64,000 nucleotides of DNA from Photobacterium leiognathi (GCF_030685535.1 NZ_CP131601.1:2666001-2730000), one strand, 5' to 3'; positions 32,008 to 43,400 are shown, counted from the stretch's first letter. The notes: generated from the sequence alone by a model not told the origin. Translations and numbers: made by a program.

Positions 32008-32955
32008 TTAGATATTCTTTACTTGTAGCTCTTTCGGTACTTCAAAGAACATGTTTTCTTCACGACCTGAAAGTTCTTCCACTTCAGAGCCTGTTAACTT
32101 TTGGATCTGCTGGATAATTTGATTAACGAGCTCTTCTGGCGCTGAAGCTCCTGCTGTAACACCGACTGTAGATTTATTATCAAACCAACTAGCTTCAATA
32201 TCCTCAACGCAATCAGTCAAATAGCCTGGTGTACCTAACTTTTCAGCTAGCTCACGTAAGCGGTTTGAGTTAGATGAATTTTTAGAGCCGACCACAATCA
32301 TCACATCAACAGATTCTGCCATTTCACGTACTGCATCTTGGCGATTCTGGGTTGCGTAACAAATATCGTCTTTACGTGGACCTTGGATCTCTGGGAACAC
32401 TTGGCGCAAGCGATCAATGACATCCGCAGTTTCATCTACAGATAATGTCGTCTGGCTAACATAGTGAAGATTAGTTGGATCTTTAACGATAGTGGTTAGC
32501 TTATCGACATCCTCAGGTGTTTCAACAAGGTACATGCCACCGTCTTGGTTTGCATATTGCCCCATTGTCCCTTCAACTTCAGGGTGACCAGCATGACCGA
32601 TCAGCACAACTTCCATCGCTTTACGGCTTGCACGTGCAACTTCCATGTGAACTTTGGTCACTAACGGACACGTTGCATCAAATACGGTTAATTGACGCTG
32701 CTTAGATTCGTTACGCACCGCTTGAGACACACCGTGAGCTGAGAATATAACGATATTGTCATCAGGCACTTCGCTCAACTCTTCAACAAAAATCGCCCCT
32801 CGCTGTTTTAGCCCTTCAACAACAAAACGGTTATGTACGACCTCGTGACGAACATAAATAGGCGGTTGGTACATTTCCAATGCACGCTCTACAATGCTGA
32901 TCGCACGATCAACACCAGCACAAAAACCTCGTGGGTTTGCGAGTAAGATTTTCAT
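32008..32955 (-). CDS. ispH: 4-hydroxy-3-methylbut-2-enyl diphosphate reductase
   Basis: Last enzyme of the MEP isoprenoid pathway, yielding IPP and DMAPP. The ATG at 32955 ([14 protein letters not shown]) is preferred over an adjacent TTG. The three Fe-S cysteines are in [24 protein letters not shown] and [11 protein letters not shown]. It has 315 residues and follows fkpB by 12 nt, as in E. coli fkpB-ispH. Confidence 0.98.
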   Translation of the reverse strand: MKILLANPRGFCAGVDRAISIVERALEMYQPPIYVRHEVVHNRFVVEGLKQRGAIFVEELSEVPDDNIVIFSAHGVSQAVRNESKQRQLTVFDATCPLVTKVHMEVARASRKAMEVVLIGHAGHPEVEGTMGQYANQDGGMYLVETPEDVDKLTTIVKDPTNLHYVSQTTLSVDETADVIDRLRQVFPEIQGPRKDDICYATQNRQDAVREMAESVDVMIVVGSKNSSNSNRLRELAEKLGTPGYLTDCVEDIEASWFDNKSTVGVTAGASAPEELVNQIIQQIQKLTGSEVEELSGREENMFFEVPKELQVKNI

Positions 32956-32967
32956 CAACGATTGCTC

Positions 32968-33402
32968 TTAACTTTCAATGGAGACAACCTCAACCTCGAA
33001 GGTGACGGCTTGTCCTGCAAGTGGATGATTAAAGTCTACGGTAACTGAATCACCCACAACGGCTGTAATTATTCCTGGAATGTCATGACCATCAGGACCT
33101 GCAAAAGCAATAATATTTCCTACTTCAGCAGGTGCATCCGCACCAAATTTAGCCAGTTCAATATGGTGTATATTATCAGGATTCGGCATACCAAAAGCAT
33201 CTTCTGGTGCTAATTCAAACGAATCTTTTGCACCTTCATTTAATCCTAATAAACACTTTTCGAAATTGTCAGTTAAGCTGCCATCGCCCATACGAAATAA
33301 TGCAGGTTTGCCCATCGCATAAGTAGATTCCGCAACCGATCCATCTTCAAGTTTAATAGCAAAATGCATCAACACTTCGCTGTTATCTTTAATCACTGAC
33401 AT
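32968..33402 (-). CDS. fkpB: FKBP-type peptidyl-prolyl isomerase (SlpA-like)
   Basis: Cytoplasmic prolyl cis-trans isomerase/chaperone with an IF domain. The 144 residues carry the split FKBP fold: a beta start (VLMHFAIKLEDGSVAEST), LTDNFEKCLLGLNEGAKDSF, an inserted flap with PEDAFGMPNPD, and the return VDFNHPLAGQAVTFEVEV, the SlyD/SlpA signature. It lacks SlyD's histidine-rich tail. It pairs with ispH, and a terminator lies between it and lspA. Confidence 0.95.
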   Translation of the reverse strand: MSVIKDNSEVLMHFAIKLEDGSVAESTYAMGKPALFRMGDGSLTDNFEKCLLGLNEGAKDSFELAPEDAFGMPNPDNIHHIELAKFGADAPAEVGNIIAFAGPDGHDIPGIITAVVGDSVTVDFNHPLAGQAVTFEVEVVSIES

Positions 33403-33573
33403 ACCACATCCTTTTGCTTAAACCATAACGGTATTAATACCTTTACGGCTCATCTAATTTAATCTGTCCATTTAACAATAAAGCACTACTGAGTATCAAC
33501 GTGCTGATACCAAGGTTTTAGTGTTTCACTTTAATATTTTCTTCACTATCACAGTCACAACTATTCTTTCGAT

Positions 33574-33608
33574 ATAAAAAAACGCAGCTCAATGAATGAG
33601 CTGCGTTT
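33574..33608 (-). terminator. Terminator between lspA and fkpB
   Basis: AACGCAGCTCA and TGAGCTGCGTT form an 11-bp stem with a five-base loop, followed by seven T on the minus strand. It splits the ribF-ileS-lspA unit from fkpB-ispH. Confidence 0.88.
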
Positions 33609-33637
33609 ATCTAAGACGTGTTTATGATGTGAAGAAC

Positions 33638-34162
33638 TTACTGATCTTTAGCTGCTTTGTCTGATTTAAAACCATCTAAAATCAGTAAAGCGGCACCAAT
33701 ACAGATTGCACTATCCGCGACATTAAACGCTGGGAAGTGGTAATCACCATAGAAAAAGTCGAGAAAGTCGACCACAAAACCATGGTACATACGATCAAAT
33801 AAGTTACCAAATGCACCACCAATAATTAATGCATAAGCACAATTAGCGATTTTATTTGTCGCAGGTGTACGGCGCATCCAGTACATCAATAAACCACAGA
33901 CACCAAAAGCAATAACGGCAAACAACCAACGTTGCCAACCACTTGCATCACTTAAAAAGCTAAATGCAGCACCTGTATTGTGCACATATAACAGATTAAA
34001 AAATGGTAGTACTTCGATTCGGTTTGGCCAACCATAGCCCATTGTGTCCATCACTAACAGTTTAGTACCGTTATCGATGATAAATACCAGTACCGCTAGC
34101 CAAAGCCAGCGAATACCTGATTCCTTAAGTGATAGCGATTGCTTCAGTGCTGTACTAGTCAT
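33638..34162 (-). CDS. lspA: Lipoprotein signal peptidase II
   Basis: Inner-membrane aspartyl protease that removes signal peptides from diacylated prolipoproteins such as NlpI. The 174 residues have four membrane segments and the catalytic aspartates in [20 protein letters not shown] and [14 protein letters not shown]. The ATG overlaps the ileS stop (TAATG), so translation is coupled. Confidence 0.98.
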   Translation of the reverse strand: MTSTALKQSLSLKESGIRWLWLAVLVFIIDNGTKLLVMDTMGYGWPNRIEVLPFFNLLYVHNTGAAFSFLSDASGWQRWLFAVIAFGVCGLLMYWMRRTPATNKIANCAYALIIGGAFGNLFDRMYHGFVVDFLDFFYGDYHFPAFNVADSAICIGAALLILDGFKSDKAAKDQ

Positions 34163-37002
34163 TATGCAAACTTTCTCTCTTCGCCTTCGCCGTCGATATT
34201 CGTTGCACAGCGACCACAGATTTCTTCATGACCTGCGATTGTGCCAACATCAGCAACATGGTGCCAACAACGCTCACACTTTGCCGCTTCTGATGCTTTC
34301 ACAGACACATATAGACCTTCGATATCAGTCTCTTGTGCACCTTCAGGCTTGCTATCAGCAACGACAACTTGTGCTTTCGATGTTAGTAGAACGAAACGAA
34401 GCTCGTCTTCTAGCTTGTTTAGCTTAGCGGCTAAATCAGCATTTGCAGCAAGTGTTACTTCTGCTTGTAGAGAGCCACCGATCACTTTTTCGTTACGTGC
34501 TGCTTCTAGTAGCTTGTTCACTGAACCACGTACTTTCTGGATTTCAGCCCAGAACTCGTTGTTTAGCTCTTCACCTTCAGCAAGACCAAATAGACCTTCG
34601 AACCACTCACCTGTGAATACGAACTTGTCACGTTGACCAGGCATTTCATTCCAGATTTCATCAGCTGTGAACGACATAATAGGAGCCATCCAACGTACTA
34701 GTGCTTCAAGAATGTAGTAAAGCGCAGTCTGACAGCTACGTTGAGCGTGACCACCACGTTTCGCTGTGTATTGACGGTCTTTAATTACGTCTAGGTAGAA
34801 TGAACCCATTTCAACAGAACAGAACTGCATTAGGCGTTGTGTTACTGCGTGTAGGTTGTACGCTTCGTAGTCTTTAACGATTTCAGCTTGTGCCGCCATT
34901 GCACGACCCACAGCCCAACGATCCAGTGCCACCATCTCTTCTGCTGGTACACAATCTGTTTCTGGGTTGAAACCGTGAAGGTTCGCAAGGAAGAAGCGAG
35001 CTGTGTTACGAATACGACGGTATGCATCTGCAGAGCGCTTTAGGATCTCGTCAGATACTGCCACTTCGCCAGTGTAATCAGTAGATGCAACCCATAGACG
35101 TAGGATATCTGCACCAAGCTTGTTCGTTACATCTTTAGGAGCAACGACGTTACCGATAGATTTAGACATCTTACGGCCTTGACCATCAACCACGAAGCCG
35201 TGTGTTAACACTTGCTTGTACGGTGCTTTATCTTTCATTGCTACCGATGAGATCAATGAAGACTGGAACCAACCACGGTGCTGATCTGAACCTTCAAGGT
35301 ATAGATCAGGTTCATTACCATTAAACTCAGGACGGTTATCAACCACAGCGTAGTGAGTCACACCTGAATCAAACCATACGTCTAGAGTATCAAGTACTTT
35401 TTCGTAATTTGCTGCATCTTCAGCACTCATTACGTCAGTCAGTTCTAGATCCCACCACGCTTGAATGCCTTTTTGCTCAACAAGCTGTGCTACTTTTTCA
35501 ATTAGCTCAGATGTTTGCGGGTGCAGTTCTTGGGTTTCTTTATGGATAAACAGTGCAATTGGCACACCCCAAGTACGCTGGCGCGAGATACACCACTCAG
35601 GACGACCTTCGATCATACCTTCGATACGGCTTTGACCCCATTCAGGCATCCATTGAACGTTCTTGATTTCACCCAATGCTTTCGCACGTAGACCCGCTTT
35701 GTCCATTGAGATGAACCATTGCGGCGTTGCGCGGAAGATAATTGGAGTCTTGTGACGCCAACAGTGTGGGTAGCTGTGCGTAATTTTTGAGAAGTTCAGT
35801 AGTGAACCGTGCTCACGTAGTACTTCAACAACCGCTTCGTTTGCTTTTAATACGTGTTGACCAGCAAAGATCTCAGTATCAGGTAGGTAAACACCGTTAC
35901 TACCTACAGGGTTTGCAATTTCAAGGTTGTATTTTTGACCAACCACGAAGTCTTCTTGACCGTGTACAGGTGCGGTGTGTACACAACCAGTACCTGATTC
36001 AGTCGTTACGTGATCGCCTAAGATAACTGGCACATCAAAGCTGTAGAACGGGTGGTTAAAGCGAAGTAGTTCAAGCTCTTCACCTTTACAGAAACCTAGG
36101 ATTTCTGATTCTTCAAAACCAACACGTGCCATTACATCTTTAACAAGCTCTGCTGCAACGATTAAACGCTGAGGTGCAGGGTGCGCTTCAGTAGCAGGTG
36201 TTTGTACTAATGCGTACTCAAGATCTGCACTGATCGCAACAGCACGGTTAGCTGGCATAGTCCAAGGGGTTGTTGTCCAGATAACGATAGACACATCGCC
36301 TTCGCCTTTATCTGCGTCACAACCGAATTTAGCCAATACTGCCGCTTCATCTACCGCTTTGAATTTAACATCGATAGATAGAGAAACTTTATCTTGGTAT
36401 TCCACTTCTGCTTCTGCCAGTGCTGAACCACAGTCAGTACACCAGTGAACAGGTTTGAAACCTTTTAGTAGGTGATTGTTATCAGCAATTTTACCTAGTG
36501 CACGAATGATGTTTGCTTCTGTCGCAAAATCCATTGTGCGGTAAGGCTTATCCCACTCACCTAATACGCCTAGACGAATGAAACTTTCTTTTTGACCTTC
36601 AACTTGGCCTGCCGCGTATTCACGACATTTTTCACGAAATTCTGCAGCCGTTACTTTCTGACCCGGCTTACCCACTTTCTTTTCTACCATTAATTCGATA
36701 GGTAGACCGTGACAGTCCCAACCAGGAATGTACGGTGAGTCAAAACCAGACAGAGTCTTTGACTTAATAATAATGTCTTTAAGAATCTTGTTTAGTGCGT
36801 GACCAATGTGAATATCACCGTTAGCGTATGGAGGGCCATCGTGTAATACGAAAGATTTCTTACCTTTCTTTGCTTTACGGATCTCACCGTAAAGATCTTC
36901 ATCATACCAACGCTTAAGCATTGCAGGCTCACGCTGAGCTAGGTTGCCTCGCATCGGAAACCCTGTTTCAGGCAGGTTCAGGGTATCTTTATAGTCGCTC
37001 AT
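34162..37002 (-). CDS. ileS: Isoleucyl-tRNA synthetase
   Basis: Charges tRNA-Ile. The 946 residues include the class I motif HIGH ([15 protein letters not shown], about residue 65), the CP1 editing domain ([13 protein letters not shown]) and KMSKS ([13 protein letters not shown], near 605). A C-terminal zinc finger follows with two Cys pairs (CERCWHH and CGRCATN). It follows ribF by 5 nt and overlaps lspA by 1 nt. Confidence 0.99.
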   Translation of the reverse strand: MSDYKDTLNLPETGFPMRGNLAQREPAMLKRWYDEDLYGEIRKAKKGKKSFVLHDGPPYANGDIHIGHALNKILKDIIIKSKTLSGFDSPYIPGWDCHGLPIELMVEKKVGKPGQKVTAAEFREKCREYAAGQVEGQKESFIRLGVLGEWDKPYRTMDFATEANIIRALGKIADNNHLLKGFKPVHWCTDCGSALAEAEVEYQDKVSLSIDVKFKAVDEAAVLAKFGCDADKGEGDVSIVIWTTTPWTMPANRAVAISADLEYALVQTPATEAHPAPQRLIVAAELVKDVMARVGFEESEILGFCKGEELELLRFNHPFYSFDVPVILGDHVTTESGTGCVHTAPVHGQEDFVVGQKYNLEIANPVGSNGVYLPDTEIFAGQHVLKANEAVVEVLREHGSLLNFSKITHSYPHCWRHKTPIIFRATPQWFISMDKAGLRAKALGEIKNVQWMPEWGQSRIEGMIEGRPEWCISRQRTWGVPIALFIHKETQELHPQTSELIEKVAQLVEQKGIQAWWDLELTDVMSAEDAANYEKVLDTLDVWFDSGVTHYAVVDNRPEFNGNEPDLYLEGSDQHRGWFQSSLISSVAMKDKAPYKQVLTHGFVVDGQGRKMSKSIGNVVAPKDVTNKLGADILRLWVASTDYTGEVAVSDEILKRSADAYRRIRNTARFFLANLHGFNPETDCVPAEEMVALDRWAVGRAMAAQAEIVKDYEAYNLHAVTQRLMQFCSVEMGSFYLDVIKDRQYTAKRGGHAQRSCQTALYYILEALVRWMAPIMSFTADEIWNEMPGQRDKFVFTGEWFEGLFGLAEGEELNNEFWAEIQKVRGSVNKLLEAARNEKVIGGSLQAEVTLAANADLAAKLNKLEDELRFVLLTSKAQVVVADSKPEGAQETDIEGLYVSVKASEAAKCERCWHHVADVGTIAGHEEICGRCATNIDGEGEERKFA

Positions 37003-37007
37003 TGATT

Positions 37008-37970
37008 CTAGATTCCGTTACTTGGGCGAAGTTGGACATTATTACGCTCAGACAGCCACACCCGTGCTGTTTGAGCATCTCGCTCGATTTGACATTTAAG
37101 CGCATCGAATGATTCAAATTTCTTTTCGTCACGCAACTTATGGCGTAACACGACTTCAAGCTGACGTCCGTAGAGATCAGCTTTAAAGTCAAATAAATGT
37201 ACTTCTAATTGTCGACGTACACCTTTTACTGTTGGTCGATTACCAACATTAGCAACCCCCATAATAGGGCCGCTAGCTGCACCATACACTTCAACAGCAT
37301 AAACACCAGAAACCGGAGTTACGCGTCGTTTTAACGGTATATTGGCGGTAGGGAAATCAATGGTTCGACCTAACTTTCGACCGTGAGAGACACGACCTGT
37401 AATACTGTAAGGTCGACCAAGCATCATCTCCGCTTGTTCAAGATCGTCATTCGCTAATGCTTGGCGAATAGCAGTGCTACTTACACGCTGCTCTGAAACA
37501 CAAAAGCTTTGGGTGCTCACCACCTCAAAGCCATGTTTTAGACCAGCAGCAACCAACATATCAAAACTGCCACAGCGATCTTTACCAAAGCGAAAATCAT
37601 CGCCGATCACCAGAAACTTAACACCCAATTGCTTAACCAACAAGCGTTCGACGAAATCTTCCGCACTCATGTTAGCAAAATGGTGATTAAAACTAATACA
37701 CAACAGACGATCGATACCGACCTTTTTAAGCTGTAAGTATTTGTCTCTAAATCGTGTTAAGCGTGCTGGCGCGTTATCACCAGCAAACAATTCTAACGGC
37801 TGGGGCTCAAAAGTCATAACCGTAGCAGGTAATTGCATTGCATGGGCTTTCGCTACTACTTGTTGTAGTAACGTTTGATGCCCTAAGTGAACACCATCAA
37901 AGTTGCCGATAGTCAACACACAGCCATGATGCTGGGGTTGAATATTATGTGTGCCTCGAATTAATTCCAT
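37008..37970 (-). CDS. ribF: Bifunctional riboflavin kinase/FMN adenylyltransferase
   Basis: Makes FMN and FAD from riboflavin. The N-terminal adenylyltransferase has [16 protein letters not shown] near residue 22 and [16 protein letters not shown]. The C-terminal kinase has [13 protein letters not shown] and GVYAVEV. The length of 320 is usual. It is the first gene of the ribF-ileS-lspA unit, with murJ on the same strand upstream. Confidence 0.98.
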   Translation of the reverse strand: MELIRGTHNIQPQHHGCVLTIGNFDGVHLGHQTLLQQVVAKAHAMQLPATVMTFEPQPLELFAGDNAPARLTRFRDKYLQLKKVGIDRLLCISFNHHFANMSAEDFVERLLVKQLGVKFLVIGDDFRFGKDRCGSFDMLVAAGLKHGFEVVSTQSFCVSEQRVSSTAIRQALANDDLEQAEMMLGRPYSITGRVSHGRKLGRTIDFPTANIPLKRRVTPVSGVYAVEVYGAASGPIMGVANVGNRPTVKGVRRQLEVHLFDFKADLYGRQLEVVLRHKLRDEKKFESFDALKCQIERDAQTARVWLSERNNVQLRPSNGI

Positions 37971-38121
37971 GCGCCCTGTTTCTTCTCATTTCACCCAGTA
38001 TCAAACCAGAGTGAATAATCAAAATCGACCTTTAAGCGAAAAATTCCGCCGCTATTATTGCTGAAAATATCGTAATTTCGCAGTAAAAGCTGGCGGATTA
38101 TATACTACTCAACGCTTGCAA

Positions 38122-39681
38122 TCAGCTATCAGTACGCAGATGACGTGGACGAATGCCTAAAATCATCGCAATTACTAAATAAACACTGGCACCAATCGCA
38201 ATTAAACCAAACAACCAGCCTACACGCTCAAGCAAATGGAAGCTTAACCATTGTTCCATTGTTGGACTAAACCATAGCAAGCTAGACACCATCGCCACAC
38301 CAGCTATTGCCAAACGTAAAACAAAGAATAGTGTTTGACGACTAATTCGGTAAATATTTTCAATATGTAGTCCACGGTATAGCAAGCTTGCATTCAACAG
38401 TGCAGATAACACACTTGCAATAGATAAACCGACATAACCATAAAACGGCGCGAAAATACCGTTAAATACCATGTTGCTGACCATCGCGATGATACCAATT
38501 TTTACCGCTGTTTTGGTATCTTGGCGTGCATAATAACCAGGTGCAAAAATCTTAATTAACATGTAATTAAGTAAACCAGCCGATACCACCCAGAGTGAAA
38601 CAGCAGTTTGGTTAACATCATACACACTAAATTCACCACGCATGAACATCACCATCAGCATAGGTTTTGCTAAGGTGATCATACCAAGCATCGCAGGAAT
38701 ACCCAGCAGCAACACCATTCGCACCCCCCAGTCCATGGTTTGTGCAAATTGCTCAGGGGATTTATCAACATGTTTACGAGAAAGTGCAGGCAAGATCACC
38801 GTTGCAATCGCAATACCAAATAAACCTAATGGAAACTCCAATAGACGATCCGAGTAATACAACCAGCTGATCGAGCCTGTCATTAAGAAACTGGCAATGA
38901 AGGTATCAAGCAATAAGTTGATTTGGGTAACAGAGACACCAAACAACGCAGGCAGCATGAGTTTGCGAATTTTTACCACGCCAGGATCGTTCCAGCCCCA
39001 TTGCGGGCGAACCAAATAGCCTTCGCGATATAAAAACGGCAATTGGAAACTAAATTGGATCAAGCCACCTAAAAAGACACCGATAGCTAAACCAATTTCA
39101 GGTTGCGCTAAATGCGGCGACACAAACCATGCACAGCCAATGATCGCAATATTTAAAAACACTGGCGTAAATGAGGAAATCGCAAATTTACCCAAGGTGT
39201 TTAAGATTGCCCCAGACAATGCAACAAAGGTGATAAACCATAAATACGGGAAAGTAATTTTTAGCAGTAAACTCGCTAATTCAAATTTTTCCGCATCTGC
39301 ACCACCGTGAAGCCAGTCCCAAAACCAACCAAAACCAAACAGTGCCGTTACTGCACCAGAGCCTAATACCCCGAGTAAAGTCACAATGGTTACAATACCA
39401 CCAAGGGTACCTGCAGCTTTTGCTATCAGCTGTCGAGTGCGATCAACATCGCCTGCCGCATGGTATTCCGTCAATACAGGAACAAATGCTTGCGAAAATG
39501 CGCCCTCTGCAAATAGACGGCGTAAAAAGTTAGGGATTTTATTGGCAAAGAAAAAAACATCGGCCGCAGCCCCTGCTCCCATCAGGTTAGCAACCACCAC
39601 ATCTCGCACTAAACCAAGTACGCGAGAGACCAAAGTCATGGCGCTAACTATCATTCCAGAGCGTAAAAGACGCTTACTCAC
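38122..39681 (-). CDS. murJ: Lipid II flippase MurJ
   Basis: Flips lipid II across the inner membrane for peptidoglycan synthesis. The 519 residues are highly hydrophobic with about 14 membrane segments. The MviN signatures are MTLVSRVLGLVRDVVVANLM and FAEGAFSQAFVPVL at the N-terminus. The start is GTG at 39679-39681, with GAGG seven bases upstream. The murJ-ribF-ileS-lspA order is common in vibrios. It is divergent from rpsT. Confidence 0.97.
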   Translation of the reverse strand: MSKRLLRSGMIVSAMTLVSRVLGLVRDVVVANLMGAGAAADVFFFANKIPNFLRRLFAEGAFSQAFVPVLTEYHAAGDVDRTRQLIAKAAGTLGGIVTIVTLLGVLGSGAVTALFGFGWFWDWLHGGADAEKFELASLLLKITFPYLWFITFVALSGAILNTLGKFAISSFTPVFLNIAIIGCAWFVSPHLAQPEIGLAIGVFLGGLIQFSFQLPFLYREGYLVRPQWGWNDPGVVKIRKLMLPALFGVSVTQINLLLDTFIASFLMTGSISWLYYSDRLLEFPLGLFGIAIATVILPALSRKHVDKSPEQFAQTMDWGVRMVLLLGIPAMLGMITLAKPMLMVMFMRGEFSVYDVNQTAVSLWVVSAGLLNYMLIKIFAPGYYARQDTKTAVKIGIIAMVSNMVFNGIFAPFYGYVGLSIASVLSALLNASLLYRGLHIENIYRISRQTLFFVLRLAIAGVAMVSSLLWFSPTMEQWLSFHLLERVGWLFGLIAIGASVYLVIAMILGIRPRHLRTDS

Positions 39682-39814
39682 AAAAAAACCTCATAAAAGA
39701 TGGTTCAGAAAGGTGACTTCTGATTCCAAATGCTGGTAAAATCTGCCGCCATATTAACCGTGTTAATCCGCAAGTGCCAACTAGATTGGTCTGGCGGTTA
39801 TTCGCACAAATCAT

Positions 39815-39843
39815 TTGACAATAGATAAGAACCAAGGCATAGT
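39815..39843 (+). promoter_or_regulatory. Predicted sigma70 promoter of rpsT
   Basis: Perfect TTGACA, a 17-base spacer, CATAGT. A second candidate with extended -10 TGGTAAAAT lies at 39735-39742. E. coli rpsT likewise has two promoters. Confidence 0.6.
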
Positions 39844-39889
39844 CCTCGGCCTTAAATTGTCACCGTACCAAGATTTGGGAGTTACACCC

Positions 39890-40150
39890 TTGGCAAATAT
39901 CAAATCTGCTAAGAAACGTGCACTAACTTCAGAAAAACGTCGCCAGCACAACGCTAGCCGTCGTTCTATGATGCGCACTTTCTTCAAAAAAGTTATTGCT
40001 GCTATTGAAGCTGGCAACAAAGAAGCTGCAACACAAGCTTTCGCTGAAATGCAACCTGTTATGGATCGCATGGCTACTAAAGGCCTGATCCACAAAAACA
40101 AAGCTGCACGTCATAAAGCTCGTCTAGCTGCTAAAATCAAAGCTCTTTAA
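39890..40150 (+). CDS. rpsT: 30S ribosomal protein S20
   Basis: Early-binding protein of the 30S body. I place the start at the TTG (39890), giving [20 protein letters not shown] and 86 residues (E. coli 86). E. coli S20 also starts at TTG, and GGGAG lies eight bases upstream. The protein is very basic and helical. S20 represses its own translation in E. coli, in which the weak start codon takes part. Confidence 0.96.
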   Translation: MANIKSAKKRALTSEKRRQHNASRRSMMRTFFKKVIAAIEAGNKEAATQAFAEMQPVMDRMATKGLIHKNKAARHKARLAAKIKAL

Positions 40151-40174
40151 TTTTTAATTATTGAGTTACGATTT

Positions 40175-40204
40175 GAAAAAACCGACCTTGGGTCGGTTTT
40201 TTTA
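40175..40204 (+). terminator. Terminator of rpsT
   Basis: AAAAAACCGACC, TTG, GGTCGGTTTTTTT, a perfect stem with a long T run. Confidence 0.92.
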
Positions 40205-40291
40205 TACCTAAAATTCATATTCCCCTGACTCTTTACTTCCCTTTTTGTGGCACACTCCATCCACTTTCTCTCTATCGGCTAAGCACCCAAA

Positions 40292-40921
40292 ATGAAAAAA
40301 ACACTATTACGAGGTTTGCTTAACGTCTTACCTTTGGTCTTAAGCATCTGGCTTTTTTGGTCATTATTTGAGTCATTAGACAAGGTTGGCAACTTTTTAT
40401 TTGGTTTATTCCACATAGGTAAGCTATTCAAAGGTGCAGGTTTCTTATTAATCCTTACTTTACTCTTTGTCGCTGGCTTACTGTTTTCTGTTAGCCCTAT
40501 CGCATGGCTGTATGATTTCATCATTCGCCAATTAATGCGCTTTCCGTTCTTTAAAACGGTTTATAGCAGCATTAACGACATTGCTTCTCTTATCAGCAGC
40601 GATAATAAAAATAAAGGTCAGCAAACCGTATTGGTTCGTCAAGCAAATGATAGTTACGTGATTGGCTTTATTATGTCAGATGATATGCCTGCACCACTGA
40701 CAGCCGCATTACCTGACGGTGATTGGGTACCCGTGCTTTTTCCGCTAAGTTACCAAATTGCAGGTGTAACAACGCTGGTAAAACGAGAAGACTTAACGGT
40801 TGTTGATTGGTCGTTTGAAGAGGCAATGAAATACAACCTCACAGCGGGTATTTCAACGCCTAAAAATAATAACGATAAAACACAGAAAGAAACGGATGAT
40901 ACAGCGGATAAGCCTGTGTAA
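40292..40921 (+). CDS. DUF502-family inner-membrane protein
   Basis: Function unknown. The 209 residues have two strong membrane segments (about 5-30 and 48-70). A soluble domain follows with DUF502 features: FFKTVYSSINDIASLI, YVIGFIMSD, DWVPVLFPLSYQIAGVTTLV. The tail is polar and rich in Asn, Lys and Asp. It stands alone between rpsT and the convergent nhaR. DUF502 proteins are widespread and also occur in plants; no function should be assumed. Confidence 0.85.
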   Translation: MKKTLLRGLLNVLPLVLSIWLFWSLFESLDKVGNFLFGLFHIGKLFKGAGFLLILTLLFVAGLLFSVSPIAWLYDFIIRQLMRFPFFKTVYSSINDIASLISSDNKNKGQQTVLVRQANDSYVIGFIMSDDMPAPLTAALPDGDWVPVLFPLSYQIAGVTTLVKREDLTVVDWSFEEAMKYNLTAGISTPKNNNDKTQKETDDTADKPV

Positions 40922-40951
40922 TTATCGCTGTATCAACCTTTAGGCAACGTT

Positions 40952-40976
40952 AGCCCCATCATTTATGGTTGGGGCT
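40952..40976 (-). terminator. Hairpin between the DUF502 gene and nhaR
   Basis: AGCCCCA and TGGGGCT form 7 bp around 11 bases. There is no T run on either side, so it is at best a weak terminator. Confidence 0.4.
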
Positions 40977-40978
40977 GA

Positions 40979-41866
40979 TTAAACAAATAAACTGCTAAAA
41001 TCAGCCTCACAGATGCGTGTAACCGATGGGTGCATGATCATTCGTTCTGCAAAAATCACAAAGTACTCTTCTGAAATATCATTCATTCGTTTGACTTCGT
41101 AAACGTTGCATGTCTCTTTCAGCTCTTTGGCATAAATCGATGGTGCGATAAACATGGATTTTTGATAAGCCGAAAAAGCCTTAATTAAGGCAGAATCGTC
41201 AAATTCGCCCAAAATATTAGGCGTAATACCTTGCTGATCAAACCACTGATGAAGCTTGCGTCCCATTGCTGAACGTTTACTTGGTACCAGCAACTTATAA
41301 TTTTCAATACAAGCTGGAAATTCTGATTCATCTAATCGATCTGAGCAAAAGAAGCTCATACCAGACTCACCCAGTTTTTTACTGTATAGACCAGGGCTTT
41401 GAGTGGAATCAACGGGGCAATCAGATAAGATCATATCAAGCTTATGCTGAGATAACTGCTCCAACAGCATTTCGTGAGTTGATTCAAAACAACTAAAATG
41501 AATACGCTGATCTTCTGGCATCCCTTCAAGTAGTACCTGACTGACCAACCGCTTAGATAAGGCGTCAGCCACCCCGACTTCAAACAATTGATTATCACGT
41601 TGGGTATAGTTAATGCGATCTAGCATTTGATAGCTCAAATCAAACATCTTATCAGCGTACTTAAACACCATTTGTCCTAGCTCTGTTGGCTCTATTTGAC
41701 GTCCTACTCGCTTAGTTAGCTTTCCTTTCAAGCGATCCTCTAGTGCACGGATCTGCCCGGTTACCGTTTGAGGCGCTAAGAACAATGCATCTGCCGCTTT
41801 AGTGACTGAGCCTTGTTTGCAGACCATCCAGAAATAGTACAAATGATTATAATTTAGGTGAGACAT
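40979..41866 (-). CDS. nhaR: LysR-type activator NhaR
   Basis: Na+-responsive activator of nhaA. The N-terminal winged helix ([35 protein letters not shown]) and the effector domain ([32 protein letters not shown]) resemble E. coli NhaR closely. The start is the ATG at 41866 (295 residues). An in-frame TTG at 41872 would add two residues; neither has a clear Shine-Dalgarno. It lies downstream of nhaA on the same strand, as in E. coli nhaAR, but behind a terminator. Confidence 0.95.
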   Translation of the reverse strand: MSHLNYNHLYYFWMVCKQGSVTKAADALFLAPQTVTGQIRALEDRLKGKLTKRVGRQIEPTELGQMVFKYADKMFDLSYQMLDRINYTQRDNQLFEVGVADALSKRLVSQVLLEGMPEDQRIHFSCFESTHEMLLEQLSQHKLDMILSDCPVDSTQSPGLYSKKLGESGMSFFCSDRLDESEFPACIENYKLLVPSKRSAMGRKLHQWFDQQGITPNILGEFDDSALIKAFSAYQKSMFIAPSIYAKELKETCNVYEVKRMNDISEEYFVIFAERMIMHPSVTRICEADFSSLFV

Positions 41867-41883
41867 ACTCAATATTTAGCCAA

Positions 41884-41925
41884 TAAAAAACCCCAACGAC
41901 AAAGCTTACGCAGTGCCACTGGGGT
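41884..41925 (-). terminator. Terminator before nhaR
   Basis: Minus strand: ACCCCA, a 24-base loop, TGGGGT, then TTTTT. It ends the nhaA/small-protein transcript. Confidence 0.65.
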
Positions 41926-41974
41926 CTTCAATCTTTATCTTATTATTTATCTAATAAGTATGTGCTAAAACCTA

Positions 41975-42229
41975 TTAGCCCGCTTGCTGACGATTAAATC
42001 GATCTTGCTTACGGTATCGCTCACCGCTACGTTGCTCAAGGGCGCGTTCTTGAAAAGAAGATTTTGAAGATATCACTTTCGTTTCTTCTTTCTTCCCATC
42101 ACTTAATCCCTGTAAGTACGCTTGGCAAACATCTGAGCGATCAGCCGATGTACAATGTTGGTATTTCGTTGATGCAACACTTGTTGTTGCGAACGTTAAA
42201 AACAGTACAGCTAATAGGTATTTATACAT
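41975..42229 (-). CDS. Small secreted protein of unknown function downstream of nhaA
   Basis: Not recognised. The 84 residues start with a clear Sec signal peptide (MYKYLLAVLFLTFATTSVAS), cleaved near VAS|TKY. The mature part has two cysteines 11 residues apart (HCTSADRSDVCQAYLQG), which could form a periplasmic disulfide, then a very basic, Gln/Arg-rich tail. The ATG lies 1 nt after the nhaA stop, so it is translated with nhaA. The signal peptide and tight coupling support a real gene. Confidence 0.7.
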   Translation of the reverse strand: MYKYLLAVLFLTFATTSVASTKYQHCTSADRSDVCQAYLQGLSDGKKEETKVISSKSSFQERALEQRSGERYRKQDRFNRQQAG

Positions 42230-42230
42230 A

Positions 42231-43400
42231 TTACGCCTCTACTTTTTGAGCTTCCTTCGGAAGAGAACGACTCAGTAGCACATAACCTACAACAGCCGCT
42301 ACCGTTGAGCCTAACAAGATCCCTAGTCGTGAGTAGGTTGCGAAGCTTTCATCCGCCCCAACAAACGCCAGTGATGAGATAAAGATCGACATGGTAAAGC
42401 CAATACCACACAGAACCGATACCGCGAAGATATGCTTAAATCCAATGTCATCAGGTAATTTCGCAAAGCCACACTTCACTGCAATAACACAAGCAGTAAA
42501 GATACCCAGCGGCTTACCAATAAACAGGCCAGCCGCAATACCTACAGGCAACATCGCTGATAAACTTTCTAACGACACGCCATCTAATGAGATACCTGCA
42601 TTTGCAAATGCAAAGATAGGTAAAATAGCGAAGGCTACATATGGGTGTAATACATGCTCAAGATGCTTTAATGGTGAGTGAGTATCAGAGCGCCCATCTT
42701 TACCTGTTAGTGGGATAATGAAACCAAGAACAACACCGGCTAATGTTGCATGTACACCCGACTTCAATACACTAACCCACAGCACAGCACCAACGATTAA
42801 GTACCAAGAGATCTTAGTTACGTTCTTTAGATTCATCCAGAACAGTACTGCCGTTGAAGCAAATGCAACAGCCAGTGCTACTGTTGATAGATCTGAGCTA
42901 TAGAACAGCGCAATGATCACAATCACACCAAGATCATCAATAATCGCCAGTGCTAGTAGGAAGACTTTTAAGCTAACTGGAACGCGATTACCCAGTAATG
43001 CCATTACACCTAATGCAAAAGCAATATCGGTTGCAGCAGGTATAGCCCAACCTTTAATTGCCATTGGATCGCTGTAATTAAACGCAACATAAATCAGTGC
43101 TGGCGCAACCATACCACCAACAGCTGCAATCGCAGGGAAGATGGCTTTTTCTTTTGTATTTAATGCACCTTCAATCAGTTCACGTTTTACTTCCAAACCA
43201 ATTAATAAGAAGAAAACAGCCATTAGGCCATCATTGATCCAGTGAGACACTGATAAGCCTGCAACATAGCTATGCAGTGTATCGTTGTACACTGAAGCCA
43301 ACGGTGAATTGGCAATGATCATCGCAATCAGCGCTGCAATGATTAAAATAATTCCACCAGCGGATTCTAATTTGAGAAACTTACGAATAGCATCGGTCAT
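42231..43400 (-). CDS. nhaA: Na+/H+ antiporter NhaA
   Basis: Electrogenic 2H+/1Na+ antiporter of the inner membrane, for salt and alkaline pH tolerance. The 389 residues match E. coli NhaA (388) and have about 12 membrane segments. The ion-binding aspartate pair is in [19 protein letters not shown], with [20 protein letters not shown] preceding. The TM10-11 region ([15 protein letters not shown]) is present. Transcription is probably activated by NhaR from the long upstream gap. Confidence 0.98.
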   Translation of the reverse strand: MTDAIRKFLKLESAGGIILIIAALIAMIIANSPLASVYNDTLHSYVAGLSVSHWINDGLMAVFFLLIGLEVKRELIEGALNTKEKAIFPAIAAVGGMVAPALIYVAFNYSDPMAIKGWAIPAATDIAFALGVMALLGNRVPVSLKVFLLALAIIDDLGVIVIIALFYSSDLSTVALAVAFASTAVLFWMNLKNVTKISWYLIVGAVLWVSVLKSGVHATLAGVVLGFIIPLTGKDGRSDTHSPLKHLEHVLHPYVAFAILPIFAFANAGISLDGVSLESLSAMLPVGIAAGLFIGKPLGIFTACVIAVKCGFAKLPDDIGFKHIFAVSVLCGIGFTMSIFISSLAFVGADESFATYSRLGILLGSTVAAVVGYVLLSRSLPKEAQKVEA

